DNA from: JAMOAD01 sp023621955
Lineage (GTDB): Bacteria > Acidobacteriota > Aminicenantia > JAMOAD01
Length of the DNA: 62,449 nt
NCBI GenBank assembly: GCA_035403085.1
Contig: DAONEM010000010.1
Coordinates: 1-62,449 of the forward strand
Direction: 5' to 3'
Part shown: in pieces, positions 41,372 to 48,880 of the stretch
How positions within the stretch are numbered: position 1 is the stretch's first letter
Layout of the letters: the number at the start of each line of letters is the position of its first letter
Translations under genes and position numbers: made by a program
The notes under the pieces: generated by a model
What the model was told of the DNA's origin: nothing
The model's input: only the letters and a program-made list of their open reading frames with translations
Databases searched by the model: none

Positions 41372-43135
41372 TCAGCGGCGAATCACCATGTTCTGTGTCT
41401 TCCAGACTTTGACCTTCATCCCCTTGGATACGGGGGAGGAAAACTCCCACCGCTGGGAGGCCAGCTCGATGTTTTTGTCCATCCCCGGTAGGGGGGGGGA
41501 GACCTTGAGAACCTTCACCTTCTCGACCTTCCCTTGAACTCCGATGAGAATCTGAAAGGTGACGGAGACTCCGCCGGTGGGAATGTTCGCGACCCTGGGA
41601 GGAGCCTGAGAGATGGTCTTGAGGGGGAAATCAAGGTCGTTGATGGAGACGGTGTCTCCCTCTTTCAGGGCCTGCTCGGCGGCGACTCGGGCCTGCTCTT
41701 CGGCCTTCTTCTGTTCCACGACCTTTGCCTTCGCCTGCTCTTCCTGAACGAAGACGATCTGCTGGTTGGCTTCCTGGATGGCCTTCTTGGTCGCCTCTTC
41801 CTGCTGACGTTTCAAGCGCTCCTTCTCCTTGTTCTTCTCTTCGGTGAGGAGGCGCTTCTTCTCTTCGTCTTTGATCTGGGAGATCTGCTCGTTGTACTTC
41901 GACTCCATATCCTTGACCTTCTCCTCGTACTGGGCGGACATCTTCTGCTCGAGTTCCTGGGCGAGCTTGGCGACGTCAACCTGAGGCTGAGCCGGTTGGG
42001 AGGCCACAGCCTGCGGAGGGGGCGGGGTCGGTTTGGGTTTCAGAACCATATAGGCCACGACGGCGATCAAGGCGATGACCGCCGCGACAGCCACGAAGAT
42101 GGGGGCACGGCGTTTGTTCTCGATCTCCTGGACGGTGTCCATGGTTTTGAAGATGTCGGTCTCCATCTTCTGCTTGCGGGCGATCTCCTTGGCCTCTTCG
42201 TCCTGAGGGACCGGCGCGACCTTCTCCCTCTCCACCTGTTCGATCTCGGCTCTGATCTCCTCCTTGAAGAGGGAGTTGACGTAGAAGGCCAGGTTGAAGG
42301 TTGTGGGTGTGACGTCACCCTCCATCACGATCCCTTCGAGCTCCTCTTTCACCTGGAGGAGGTGCCTGTACTCTCCACCGAACCCCTTGGCGAGGATCGG
42401 GAGGATGAACTCGGGGATCGTCGTGTACCCCTGGTAGGGAACCCAAAGCTTCTTAGCGGCGAAAAGGGCGGGGTCGTTGGAGACGACGCCGCTCTTCTCC
42501 CCCGTGATGATCCAGAGGAAGAGGGCCATGAAGGAGTAAACCTCAACCTTCTGCGAGAAGGTTCCGTCGAACCCCTGAGGGAGGAGCCAGGGGAAGGAGG
42601 TGGCGAGGTGTTTCTCCCACCCCTTGTTCTTTCCCAGCAGAAGCTGGAAGAAGGGGTAACGGTAGGTGATGGCGCCGTCGAAATCGAAGGCGAGTTCATC
42701 GGGACAGGGGAAGAAGCCCGCCTCAATGCCGTTCTCCCGTGCGCACTCCTGCTTGAAACTCAGGGCAAGGTCGAGAAGGGAGAGAAAGACGTGAAACCCG
42801 TTGTCCAAGGTGAGCCCGCTTCTCTGGGTGGAACCGCAAGCCATGATCTCCGACAGGGTTCTTCCTCCCTTGTAGGGGGCGGTCACCAAGGTCTTTCCCC
42901 GAAAACGCTCCACTTGCCGCGTGGAAAGGAAGTTTTGCAACCTCTTCAGGGCCGGGGCCTGGGCCAGGGTGCCCAACTCTTCCGGGGAGACTTTGATCTC
43001 CGGAGAGAGAACCGTTCCGAGAAAGAAATCTTTGACCTTTTCGGCTTCCACAAAACCGATCCTGTACTCCTGCCCGGTATAACTCTTCCTCGTTTCCTGA
43101 AAGAAACAGAGAGAACCAAACCGTTTTCCCTTCAT
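41372..43135 (-). CDS. pseudokinase-like cytoplasmic domain / TM / coiled coil / TonB C-terminal domain protein
   Basis: 587 aa. Residues 1-300 align by eye with a Ser/Thr kinase fold without its catalytic parts: hinge-like TLVTAPYKGGRTLSEIM (82-98); HVFLSLLDLALSF (115-127) for the alpha-E helix; GIEAGFFPCPDELAFDFDG (136-154), where kinases have the GxxHRDxKxxN loop; QKVEVYSFMALFLWIITGE (195-213) for alpha-F; and ILPILAKGFGGEYRHLLQV (244-262) for alpha-H/I. HRD, DFG and the Lys are missing. One TM helix spans 344-365, a Pro-rich stretch and Lys/Glu coiled coil 370-490, and a TonB-C domain 515-587 (GGVSVTFQILIGVQGKVEKV). Cytoplasmic head with periplasmic TonB end, promoter at 43153-43181, fabH downstream. 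The kinase reading is my inference. Confidence 0.72.
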   Translation of the reverse strand: MKGKRFGSLCFFQETRKSYTGQEYRIGFVEAEKVKDFFLGTVLSPEIKVSPEELGTLAQAPALKRLQNFLSTRQVERFRGKTLVTAPYKGGRTLSEIMACGSTQRSGLTLDNGFHVFLSLLDLALSFKQECARENGIEAGFFPCPDELAFDFDGAITYRYPFFQLLLGKNKGWEKHLATSFPWLLPQGFDGTFSQKVEVYSFMALFLWIITGEKSGVVSNDPALFAAKKLWVPYQGYTTIPEFILPILAKGFGGEYRHLLQVKEELEGIVMEGDVTPTTFNLAFYVNSLFKEEIRAEIEQVEREKVAPVPQDEEAKEIARKQKMETDIFKTMDTVQEIENKRRAPIFVAVAAVIALIAVVAYMVLKPKPTPPPPQAVASQPAQPQVDVAKLAQELEQKMSAQYEEKVKDMESKYNEQISQIKDEEKKRLLTEEKNKEKERLKRQQEEATKKAIQEANQQIVFVQEEQAKAKVVEQKKAEEQARVAAEQALKEGDTVSINDLDFPLKTISQAPPRVANIPTGGVSVTFQILIGVQGKVEKVKVLKVSPPLPGMDKNIELASQRWEFSSPVSKGMKVKVWKTQNMVIRR

Positions 43136-43152
43136 CGTTCACCTCGTCATGT

Positions 43153-43181
43153 ATTGTATAGGGTAGGGAAGAAAAAATCAA
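43153..43181 (-). promoter_or_regulatory. promoter of the pseudokinase-TonB / fabH operon
   Basis: Minus strand: TTGATT (43176-43181), 17-bp spacer, TACAAT (43153-43158), then GAGGTGA before ATG 43135. It lies 10 bp past the stop of the upstream kinase gene. Confidence 0.65.
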
Positions 43182-43190
43182 CGGAGCGAT

Positions 43191-45953
43191 TCATCGCCGA
43201 AAAACCCTTTCCAAAGCGGAACGGAAAAAGGGGTTGTAGCCGTTCAGAAGGGCCTCTCCCCGGAGAATCTTCTCACGGTTTCCCCGGGCTTCCACCATTT
43301 CCAGGTAGATGTTGTAGAAGTAGGCCGCGTTGAAGAGAGTGCTCCAGTACCCCAACTTCGGCTTCAACGCCAGGAGCCTCTCCATCGTTTCGATCCCCCT
43401 CTCCGGTTGGCCCTCCGCCGCTTCGATCTGGGCCTTTAGGCCCAAGGAGAACTTCAGGACCGGGAAGTAGCTCTTCGGGGTGATGCGGCTGGCGGCGACG
43501 ATTCCCTCAAGACGTGCCAGGGCGGCCTTAGCGGCGGGGAGGTTCTTTCCCCTTATGGCCGAGATCCCCTGGATGTAGTCGATCTCCGGGACGAAGAGGT
43601 TGGGGTCTTTGTCGGAGTAGAGGAGCTCCGCCTCCTCCAGTGTCTGACGGCAGGAGGCGTCGTCGCCGGAAAGGAAGAGGAAGAAGGCCTTCTGGGAGAG
43701 GGAGAGGGCCTTGTTCCTGGGGGAACGGGAGACGACGAAGTGGCGGCTGTTCTCTTGAAAAGCATCGTCCAAGCGGCCTTCCAGCAGGTAGATGTCTCCC
43801 AGGGAGTAGGGGACCCACTCCAGTCCGGGGTCGTAGGCGAGGGCCGTCAGCTTGTTGTTGCGGGCGTTGAGGTAATCCCCCATGTAGAAGTAACCGTCCC
43901 CGAGGCTGTCGAAGGCGTTGGCGACCCGGCTGATCTCCTTGTTCTTCTCGAAAAACTCCAAGGCTTTCTCATGGTTTCCCAGGTAAGAGTGGCAGTACCC
44001 GGAGTGGTTGAGGGCGGCGGGGAAACGGGCGTCCAGGGAGAGGGTCTGGCCGTAGAGTTCCAGAGCCTTGTCGATCTCCCCCCGGTGGAAATAGGCCTCG
44101 GCCAGGTTGAAATAGGCGTATTTGTCCCTGGGCCTGAGGCGGATGATGGCCCTCAAGGAGGAGAATTGCCTGTCGAAATCGAGCATCAACTGCGCCCTCA
44201 GCGCCTCAATGGTGAGCTTGTCTGCCGGAAGAAGACGCTCCCTGAGAGGATAGGCCTTGGCGACCAGGGAGTTGGCCCTCTTGTAGTTTCCCTCCAGGAG
44301 GGAGATCTCCGTCAGAGTCGAGAGGGCGGCGACGAAGTTCGGGTCGATCTCCAGGGCCTCCTGAAGGAACCGTTCCGCCCGGGAGAGGTCTTGCTCCTGC
44401 CAGAGTTTGTACCCTTGGTGAAACTTTTCGAAGGCCGTCCAAGAGGGGGTCAGAAGGTCGGCCGTCCTCAGGAGGGTGGGGAGAGGCGACTCTTGGGGAA
44501 GGAGGAGCTTGGCCAACGAAGAGGCGAGGTTGTCGACTTGGTGGAGGATCAGGGAAGGGGCCCCCTCTCCGGTGAAGGTGAAACTCTTCTTCTCTCCCCC
44601 TCTCTCGACGTTGACCTCGAGAATCATCATCCCTCTCTGCTCCGAGAGCTTCGGTGTCAAGAGGGCCGCGACCTGGAGGGGACGGCTTTTGGAGGATTTC
44701 GAGAGTTCCGCGTAGGTCCGTTCCTCGATGACCTCGAAGCCAGGCCACTGGCTGAGGCTCTTCTTGAGAAGGAAGCCTACACCGTCCGCCCAACTCTTAG
44801 AGGCCGTCGAGGTGGCCTTCACGGGCCTGAGAACCAGCAGAGGGGGAACCTTGGCAGGGCGCAGGAGCAGGAAGAGGACCGACGCTCCGGTCAGAAGGAA
44901 GAGGAGTGCGACCACGGCGAAGAGGGGCTTGGAGGGTCTTAGGGAGACCTTTCGGCGGCAAAGGACCTTCTTCAGCTTCAACAGATCCTTCCTGAGAAGC
45001 TCCATGGAGGGGTAACGCTCTTCGGGCTTCTTCCTCAGGCACTTATCGAGGAGGTTCCAGAGCTCTTTGGGGAGCGAGGGATCGACCTGGGTGATCGGCC
45101 TGGGGACGGCGGTGACGATCTGGGCCAGAAGGCTCAGGTCCGAGGAGGCCGAGAAGGGCTTGTGACCGCAGAACATCTCGTAGAGGAGAATGCCGAGGGA
45201 GAAGATGTCGGAACGCTGGTCGATCTTCAGACCCTCCGCCTGCTCAGGCGACATAGAGGAGATCGTTCCGACGATGAGACCGCTCTGGGTGATCTCCCGG
45301 TCCTGCAGGTGGGGTGAAGAGGCCGGGGTGATGGGCTTGGCCAGGCCGAAGTCGAGAATCTTCACCGTCCCGTCGGGAGTGACCAGGATGTTGGAGCCTT
45401 TGATATCCCTGTGGATGATCCCCTTCGAATGGGCCGCTTCCAACCCCGCGATGATCTGAAGGGCGTAGCCGTAGGCCTCGGCCCTTCCCATTCCCCCTCT
45501 CTGCATTTTTTCGAGGAGGCTCTCCCCCTCGATGTAGGGCATGACCAGGTAGGGAGACTCTTGGTCGACGGAGAGGTCGAGGACGGAGCAGATGTTGGGG
45601 TGTTCGATCTGTCCGAGGATCAGTCCCTCCCGGAGGAGCCGTTCCCTCCACCCTCTGTCTTGGATATGGTTCTTGGGGAGGCTCTTGATGGCGACTCTCT
45701 TCTGGAGCTTCGTGTCCAGGGCGAGCCATACCACACCCATTCCCCCACGCCCCAGGGTGTGGAGAACCTTGTACCGCTCTCCCAGAACGATTCCAGGGGC
45801 GAAGGGGGAGAGGGTAGAGCACGAACATGGCTCGCGCAGGGGTTGCAGGGGTTTCCCGCAGAGGGAGCAGAAGTTGGCCTCCGGCGTGTTGAGGGCTCCA
45901 CAGGAGGAGCAGGAAATGGGTTCGGATCCTATGTCCGGGCTCACGCAAATCAT
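43191..45953 (-). CDS. membrane Ser/Thr protein kinase with N-terminal zinc ribbon and extracytoplasmic TPRs
   Basis: 920 aa. A zinc ribbon (C15-C18, C29-C32) precedes a PknB-type kinase domain (about 61-330) with a full catalytic set: GRGGMG loop (68-73), K90, HRDIKGSN (D183) and DFG (201-203). A TM helix (344-364) leads to a periplasmic part: a small alpha/beta region (370-480) and at least five TPRs (about 500-800). It should phosphorylate Ser/Thr on cytoplasmic targets in response to an envelope signal. The start is ATG 45953 after GGGGAG, but a promoter (TTGTCT-17-TACAAT) overlaps this codon, so GTG 45944 may be a leaderless start. The gene downstream encodes the pseudokinase-TonB protein. 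Confidence 0.93.
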   Translation of the reverse strand: MICVSPDIGSEPISCSSCGALNTPEANFCSLCGKPLQPLREPCSCSTLSPFAPGIVLGERYKVLHTLGRGGMGVVWLALDTKLQKRVAIKSLPKNHIQDRGWRERLLREGLILGQIEHPNICSVLDLSVDQESPYLVMPYIEGESLLEKMQRGGMGRAEAYGYALQIIAGLEAAHSKGIIHRDIKGSNILVTPDGTVKILDFGLAKPITPASSPHLQDREITQSGLIVGTISSMSPEQAEGLKIDQRSDIFSLGILLYEMFCGHKPFSASSDLSLLAQIVTAVPRPITQVDPSLPKELWNLLDKCLRKKPEERYPSMELLRKDLLKLKKVLCRRKVSLRPSKPLFAVVALLFLLTGASVLFLLLRPAKVPPLLVLRPVKATSTASKSWADGVGFLLKKSLSQWPGFEVIEERTYAELSKSSKSRPLQVAALLTPKLSEQRGMMILEVNVERGGEKKSFTFTGEGAPSLILHQVDNLASSLAKLLLPQESPLPTLLRTADLLTPSWTAFEKFHQGYKLWQEQDLSRAERFLQEALEIDPNFVAALSTLTEISLLEGNYKRANSLVAKAYPLRERLLPADKLTIEALRAQLMLDFDRQFSSLRAIIRLRPRDKYAYFNLAEAYFHRGEIDKALELYGQTLSLDARFPAALNHSGYCHSYLGNHEKALEFFEKNKEISRVANAFDSLGDGYFYMGDYLNARNNKLTALAYDPGLEWVPYSLGDIYLLEGRLDDAFQENSRHFVVSRSPRNKALSLSQKAFFLFLSGDDASCRQTLEEAELLYSDKDPNLFVPEIDYIQGISAIRGKNLPAAKAALARLEGIVAASRITPKSYFPVLKFSLGLKAQIEAAEGQPERGIETMERLLALKPKLGYWSTLFNAAYFYNIYLEMVEARGNREKILRGEALLNGYNPFFRSALERVFRR

Positions 45954-46004
45954 TGTACTCCCCTTCCCCCTCCCAGACAAGAGAGGTGGTGGGCGACTTT
46001 CCTT

Positions 46005-46033
46005 TTGACACGCTTGGGGGATGATGCTACATT
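46005..46033 (+). promoter_or_regulatory. sigma-70 promoter of the PH / SPFH / zinc-ribbon operon
   Basis: Perfect TTGACA (46005-46010), 17-bp spacer, TACATT (46028-46033); AGGAGG precedes ATG 46054. Confidence 0.78.
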
Positions 46034-46053
46034 TTGGTTCTCAGGAGGAAAAC

Positions 46054-46620
46054 ATGGAAGAAAAGAGTCTTAACCAACCCTCTTCCGGGCCGGAAGAGAT
46101 CCTATGGGAGGGGAGCCCGTCGTCGATCCGGCTTTTTCCCGTCTACCTGCAAGGGGGAATACTTGCCCTCCTCCTTATCTCCCTGATCGTTTGGGTGAAC
46201 TCGGTGGGGGAGGTGAAGGGAACCCTCCGTTCGATCTTGCTGATCGTTGCCTCGGTGGTTCTGGCCGCGGACTTTCTCTACATCTTCCTGAAATGGCTGA
46301 TGCTCAAGACCCGCCGTTTCAAGATTACCACGGAGAGGATCCGAGTCTCTACGGGCATTCTCTCCAAGACCACCAACGATCTGGAACTCTATAGGGTCGT
46401 GGACATGGTTCTTGTCGAACCTTTCTGGATGAGGATTTTTAAACTTGGACACCTGAAGATCATCAGTTCGGACAGGACGAACCCGACCATGCTCCTGGAG
46501 GCTTTGCCAAAGGCCGGAGAGTTGCAGAATCGGTTGAGGCCGGCCGTCGAGAGATGTCGTGACCGCAAGAGGGTCCGTTTGATGGACATAGACCAGGAGG
46601 ATTTTCCCCCCTCCTCCTGA
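46054..46620 (+). CDS. membrane protein with bacterial PH (YdbS-like) domain
   Basis: 188 aa from ATG 46054 with an AGGAGG site; the in-frame start 33 bases earlier overlaps the promoter. Two TM helices (about residues 28-46 and 60-80) precede a bPH domain with the family pattern RRFKITTERIRVSTGILSKTTNDLELYRVVDM and HLKIISSD. Such domains occur in membrane-stress proteins. It leads a three-gene operon with an SPFH protein and a zinc-ribbon protein. Confidence 0.8.
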   Translation: MEEKSLNQPSSGPEEILWEGSPSSIRLFPVYLQGGILALLLISLIVWVNSVGEVKGTLRSILLIVASVVLAADFLYIFLKWLMLKTRRFKITTERIRVSTGILSKTTNDLELYRVVDMVLVEPFWMRIFKLGHLKIISSDRTNPTMLLEALPKAGELQNRLRPAVERCRDRKRVRLMDIDQEDFPPSS

Positions 46621-46659
46621 TCCTTGGGGGGATAAACTATAACCGCGAGGAGGTTGACC

Positions 46660-47769
46660 ATGGGCTTCATCGATAAGCTGAAAGGCGAACTGATTGATAT
46701 CATCCAATGGCTCGACACGACGGGGGACACCATGGTCTTCCGTTTCGAGCGTTACGGCAACGAGATCAAGTACGGGGCGAAGTTGGTGGTTCGGGAGTCT
46801 CAAAACGCCGTCTTCATCAACGAGGGGAAGCTGGCGGACGTCTTCGTCCCCGGCACCTACACCCTGGAGACAAAGAACATGCCCATCCTCTCCACCCTTC
46901 AAGGGTGGAAGTACGGGTTCGAGAGCCCCTTCAAGGCGGAGGTTTACTTCGTCAACACCAAGACCTACACCGACCAGAAGTGGGGGACCATGAACCCGAT
47001 CATGCTCAGGGATCCCGAGTTCGGACCGGTCCGTCTGAGAACCTTCGGCACCTATACGATGAGGGTTAAGGACCCAGGAACCTTCGTGAAGCAGATCGTG
47101 GGGACGAACCAGGACTTCTCCACCCAGGGGATCACCAACCAGCTGCGCAACATCATCGTCGCCCGCTTCTCGGATATGGTGGGGGAGAAGAAGATTCCGA
47201 TTCTGGATCTGGCCTCGAACTACGATGAGCTTGGACAGTTCATAGGCGAGAAGATCAGGCCCGATTCGGAGCTCTACGGTCTCGAGATCTCCCAGCTCCT
47301 GGTCGAGAACATCTCTCTTCCTCCAGAAGTCGAAGCGGCTATGGACAAGCGGAGCAGCATGGGCATCGTCGGTAACCTTCAGCAGTATTTCCAGTTCCAG
47401 GCGGCCAACTCTTTGGAGGAAGCGGCGAAGAACCCCTCCGGGAGTGCGGCGGCCGGCGTCGGCATGGGAATGGGCTTTGGGATGGCCAACCAGATGGCCC
47501 AGGCCATGGCGGGGAACCCCGCTTCGTCGGCAGGCGGTGTCGGGGCGCCTCCCCCCCTTCCCCAACAGGCTCAGTTCTTTGTCGCCCCGGGCAACCAGCA
47601 GAGCGGCCCCTTCGGGTTGGAGCAGCTCAAACCCATGGTCGTCTCCGGCCAGATCACCCGGGAGACTCTGGCTTGGCGCAGCGGGATGGCCCAGTGGGGC
47701 CCCGCCGGGGAGATTCCCGAGCTCGCCTCCCTCTTCGCCGCTGTCCCTCCTCCCCTTCCCCAGAAATAG
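46660..47769 (+). CDS. SPFH-domain protein with C-terminal GYF_2 domain (YdjI-like)
   Basis: 369 aa from ATG 46660 after GAGGAGG. Residues about 1-240 match the SPFH/virion-core-like family of B. subtilis YdjI (MGFIDKLKGELIDIIQW, RESQNAVFINEGKLADVF, GTYTLETKNMP). A Gly/Ala/Met-rich low-complexity linker (about 260-300) leads to a GYF_2 domain (about 302-360, FFVAPGNQQSGPFGLEQL) and a poly-Pro C-terminus (PPPLPQK). GYF domains bind proline-rich partners, and here the protein itself carries PPPLP segments, so self-association is possible. It should form a membrane-bound scaffold. Confidence 0.85.
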   Translation: MGFIDKLKGELIDIIQWLDTTGDTMVFRFERYGNEIKYGAKLVVRESQNAVFINEGKLADVFVPGTYTLETKNMPILSTLQGWKYGFESPFKAEVYFVNTKTYTDQKWGTMNPIMLRDPEFGPVRLRTFGTYTMRVKDPGTFVKQIVGTNQDFSTQGITNQLRNIIVARFSDMVGEKKIPILDLASNYDELGQFIGEKIRPDSELYGLEISQLLVENISLPPEVEAAMDKRSSMGIVGNLQQYFQFQAANSLEEAAKNPSGSAAAGVGMGMGFGMANQMAQAMAGNPASSAGGVGAPPPLPQQAQFFVAPGNQQSGPFGLEQLKPMVVSGQITRETLAWRSGMAQWGPAGEIPELASLFAAVPPPLPQK

Positions 47770-47788
47770 AGTCTAAGAAGGGAGAACC

Positions 47789-48868
47789 ATGAGAGAGTTC
47801 AAATGTCAATCCTGCGGCGCAGGAATCCACTACGAGCCTGGTACGGATCAACTGAAGTGCCCCTTCTGCGGGAAGGAGAACCCCATTCCCAAGGGAGAGG
47901 CGGGGGTTGAAGAGCAGAACCTTGAGGAGGAGCTGGCTCGGGTCGGAGAGGAAGGTGTGGTCGGAGAGGTTCTCGTCGTCCCCTGCGAGGCCTGCGGGGC
48001 CAAGACCACCTTTCCTCCCAACGTTACCGCCGATAAGTGCGCCTTCTGCGGTTCCCCTTTGGTCACCGGTAAGAGCCTCTCCCAGAAGAAGGTTCAGCCC
48101 CATGGGATTCTCCCCTTTCTCGTCGATTCTCAGAAGGCCAACCAGAGCTTCGCCCGGTGGATTGGGAGCCGCTGGTTCGCTCCTAACGACCTGAAACGAC
48201 ACTCCAAGAACCCCTCCAACCTCAAGGGTGTCTACACGCCCTACTGGACCTTCGACAGCCAGACCGACAGCCCCTACACCGGGGAGAGGGGTGACGACTA
48301 CTGGACCACCGAGGCGGTCTCGGTGGTCCGGAACGGCCGTCAATGCATAGAAAACCGCCGGGTGAAACACACCCGCTGGACCCCTGCGAGCGGAAGGGTG
48401 GAACATTTCTTCGACGATGTCCTCGTTCCCGCCTCGAACAACCTTCCCCGCAAGTACATGGAGGCCTTGGAGCCTTGGGACCTCTCCCAGGTGGTTCCCT
48501 ACGAGGAGAGCTACCTGAGCGGCTTCAGGGTGGAGAGCTACTCCCTTCCTCTACCGGAAGGAAGGGGGCTGGCACGGGAGAAGATGGCACAGGAGATCCG
48601 TCGGCTCGTGGAGAGGGACATCGGAGGTGACCACCAGAGGGTCTTTCAAATCGACACCTCCTACTCCCAGGAGACCTTCAAACATCTTCTCATGCCGATC
48701 TGGATCGATTCTTACCGTTACGGGGAGAAGGTTTACCGTTTCCTCGTCAACGCCAGAACCGGAGAGGTTCAGGGGGAGAGACCCTGGAGCGTGGTGAAGA
48801 TCGTCTTCGCGGTCCTCGTCGCTGTGGCCGTTCTCGTCCTTCTTCTGACGGTGGTCGGGGGGAATTGA
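47789..48868 (+). CDS. zinc-ribbon protein with C-terminal TM helix (YdjG-like)
   Basis: 359 aa. Two zinc ribbons at the N-terminus (CQSCG/CPFCG at about 6-31, CEACG/CAFCG at about 66-90) are of the TFIIB type, often mis-annotated as primosomal-helicase-like. A central conserved domain (YTPYWTFDS, YRYGEKVYRFLVNARTGEVQGERP) follows, and a single TM helix closes the chain (about 335-356). It sits 19 bp after the SPFH gene. In B. subtilis a similar YdjG protein works with YdjI and PspA at the membrane. No PspA is visible here. Confidence 0.82.
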   Translation: MREFKCQSCGAGIHYEPGTDQLKCPFCGKENPIPKGEAGVEEQNLEEELARVGEEGVVGEVLVVPCEACGAKTTFPPNVTADKCAFCGSPLVTGKSLSQKKVQPHGILPFLVDSQKANQSFARWIGSRWFAPNDLKRHSKNPSNLKGVYTPYWTFDSQTDSPYTGERGDDYWTTEAVSVVRNGRQCIENRRVKHTRWTPASGRVEHFFDDVLVPASNNLPRKYMEALEPWDLSQVVPYEESYLSGFRVESYSLPLPEGRGLAREKMAQEIRRLVERDIGGDHQRVFQIDTSYSQETFKHLLMPIWIDSYRYGEKVYRFLVNARTGEVQGERPWSVVKIVFAVLVAVAVLVLLLTVVGGN

Positions 48869-48880
48869 ACCTCCGGCGTC

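Noticed and set aside
41534..43333. 599-codon plus-strand ORF opposite the pseudokinase-TonB gene
   Set aside because: It runs through the opposite gene's promoter and into the kinase gene, has no domain, and is Leu/Gly/Asp-rich as other shadows are.
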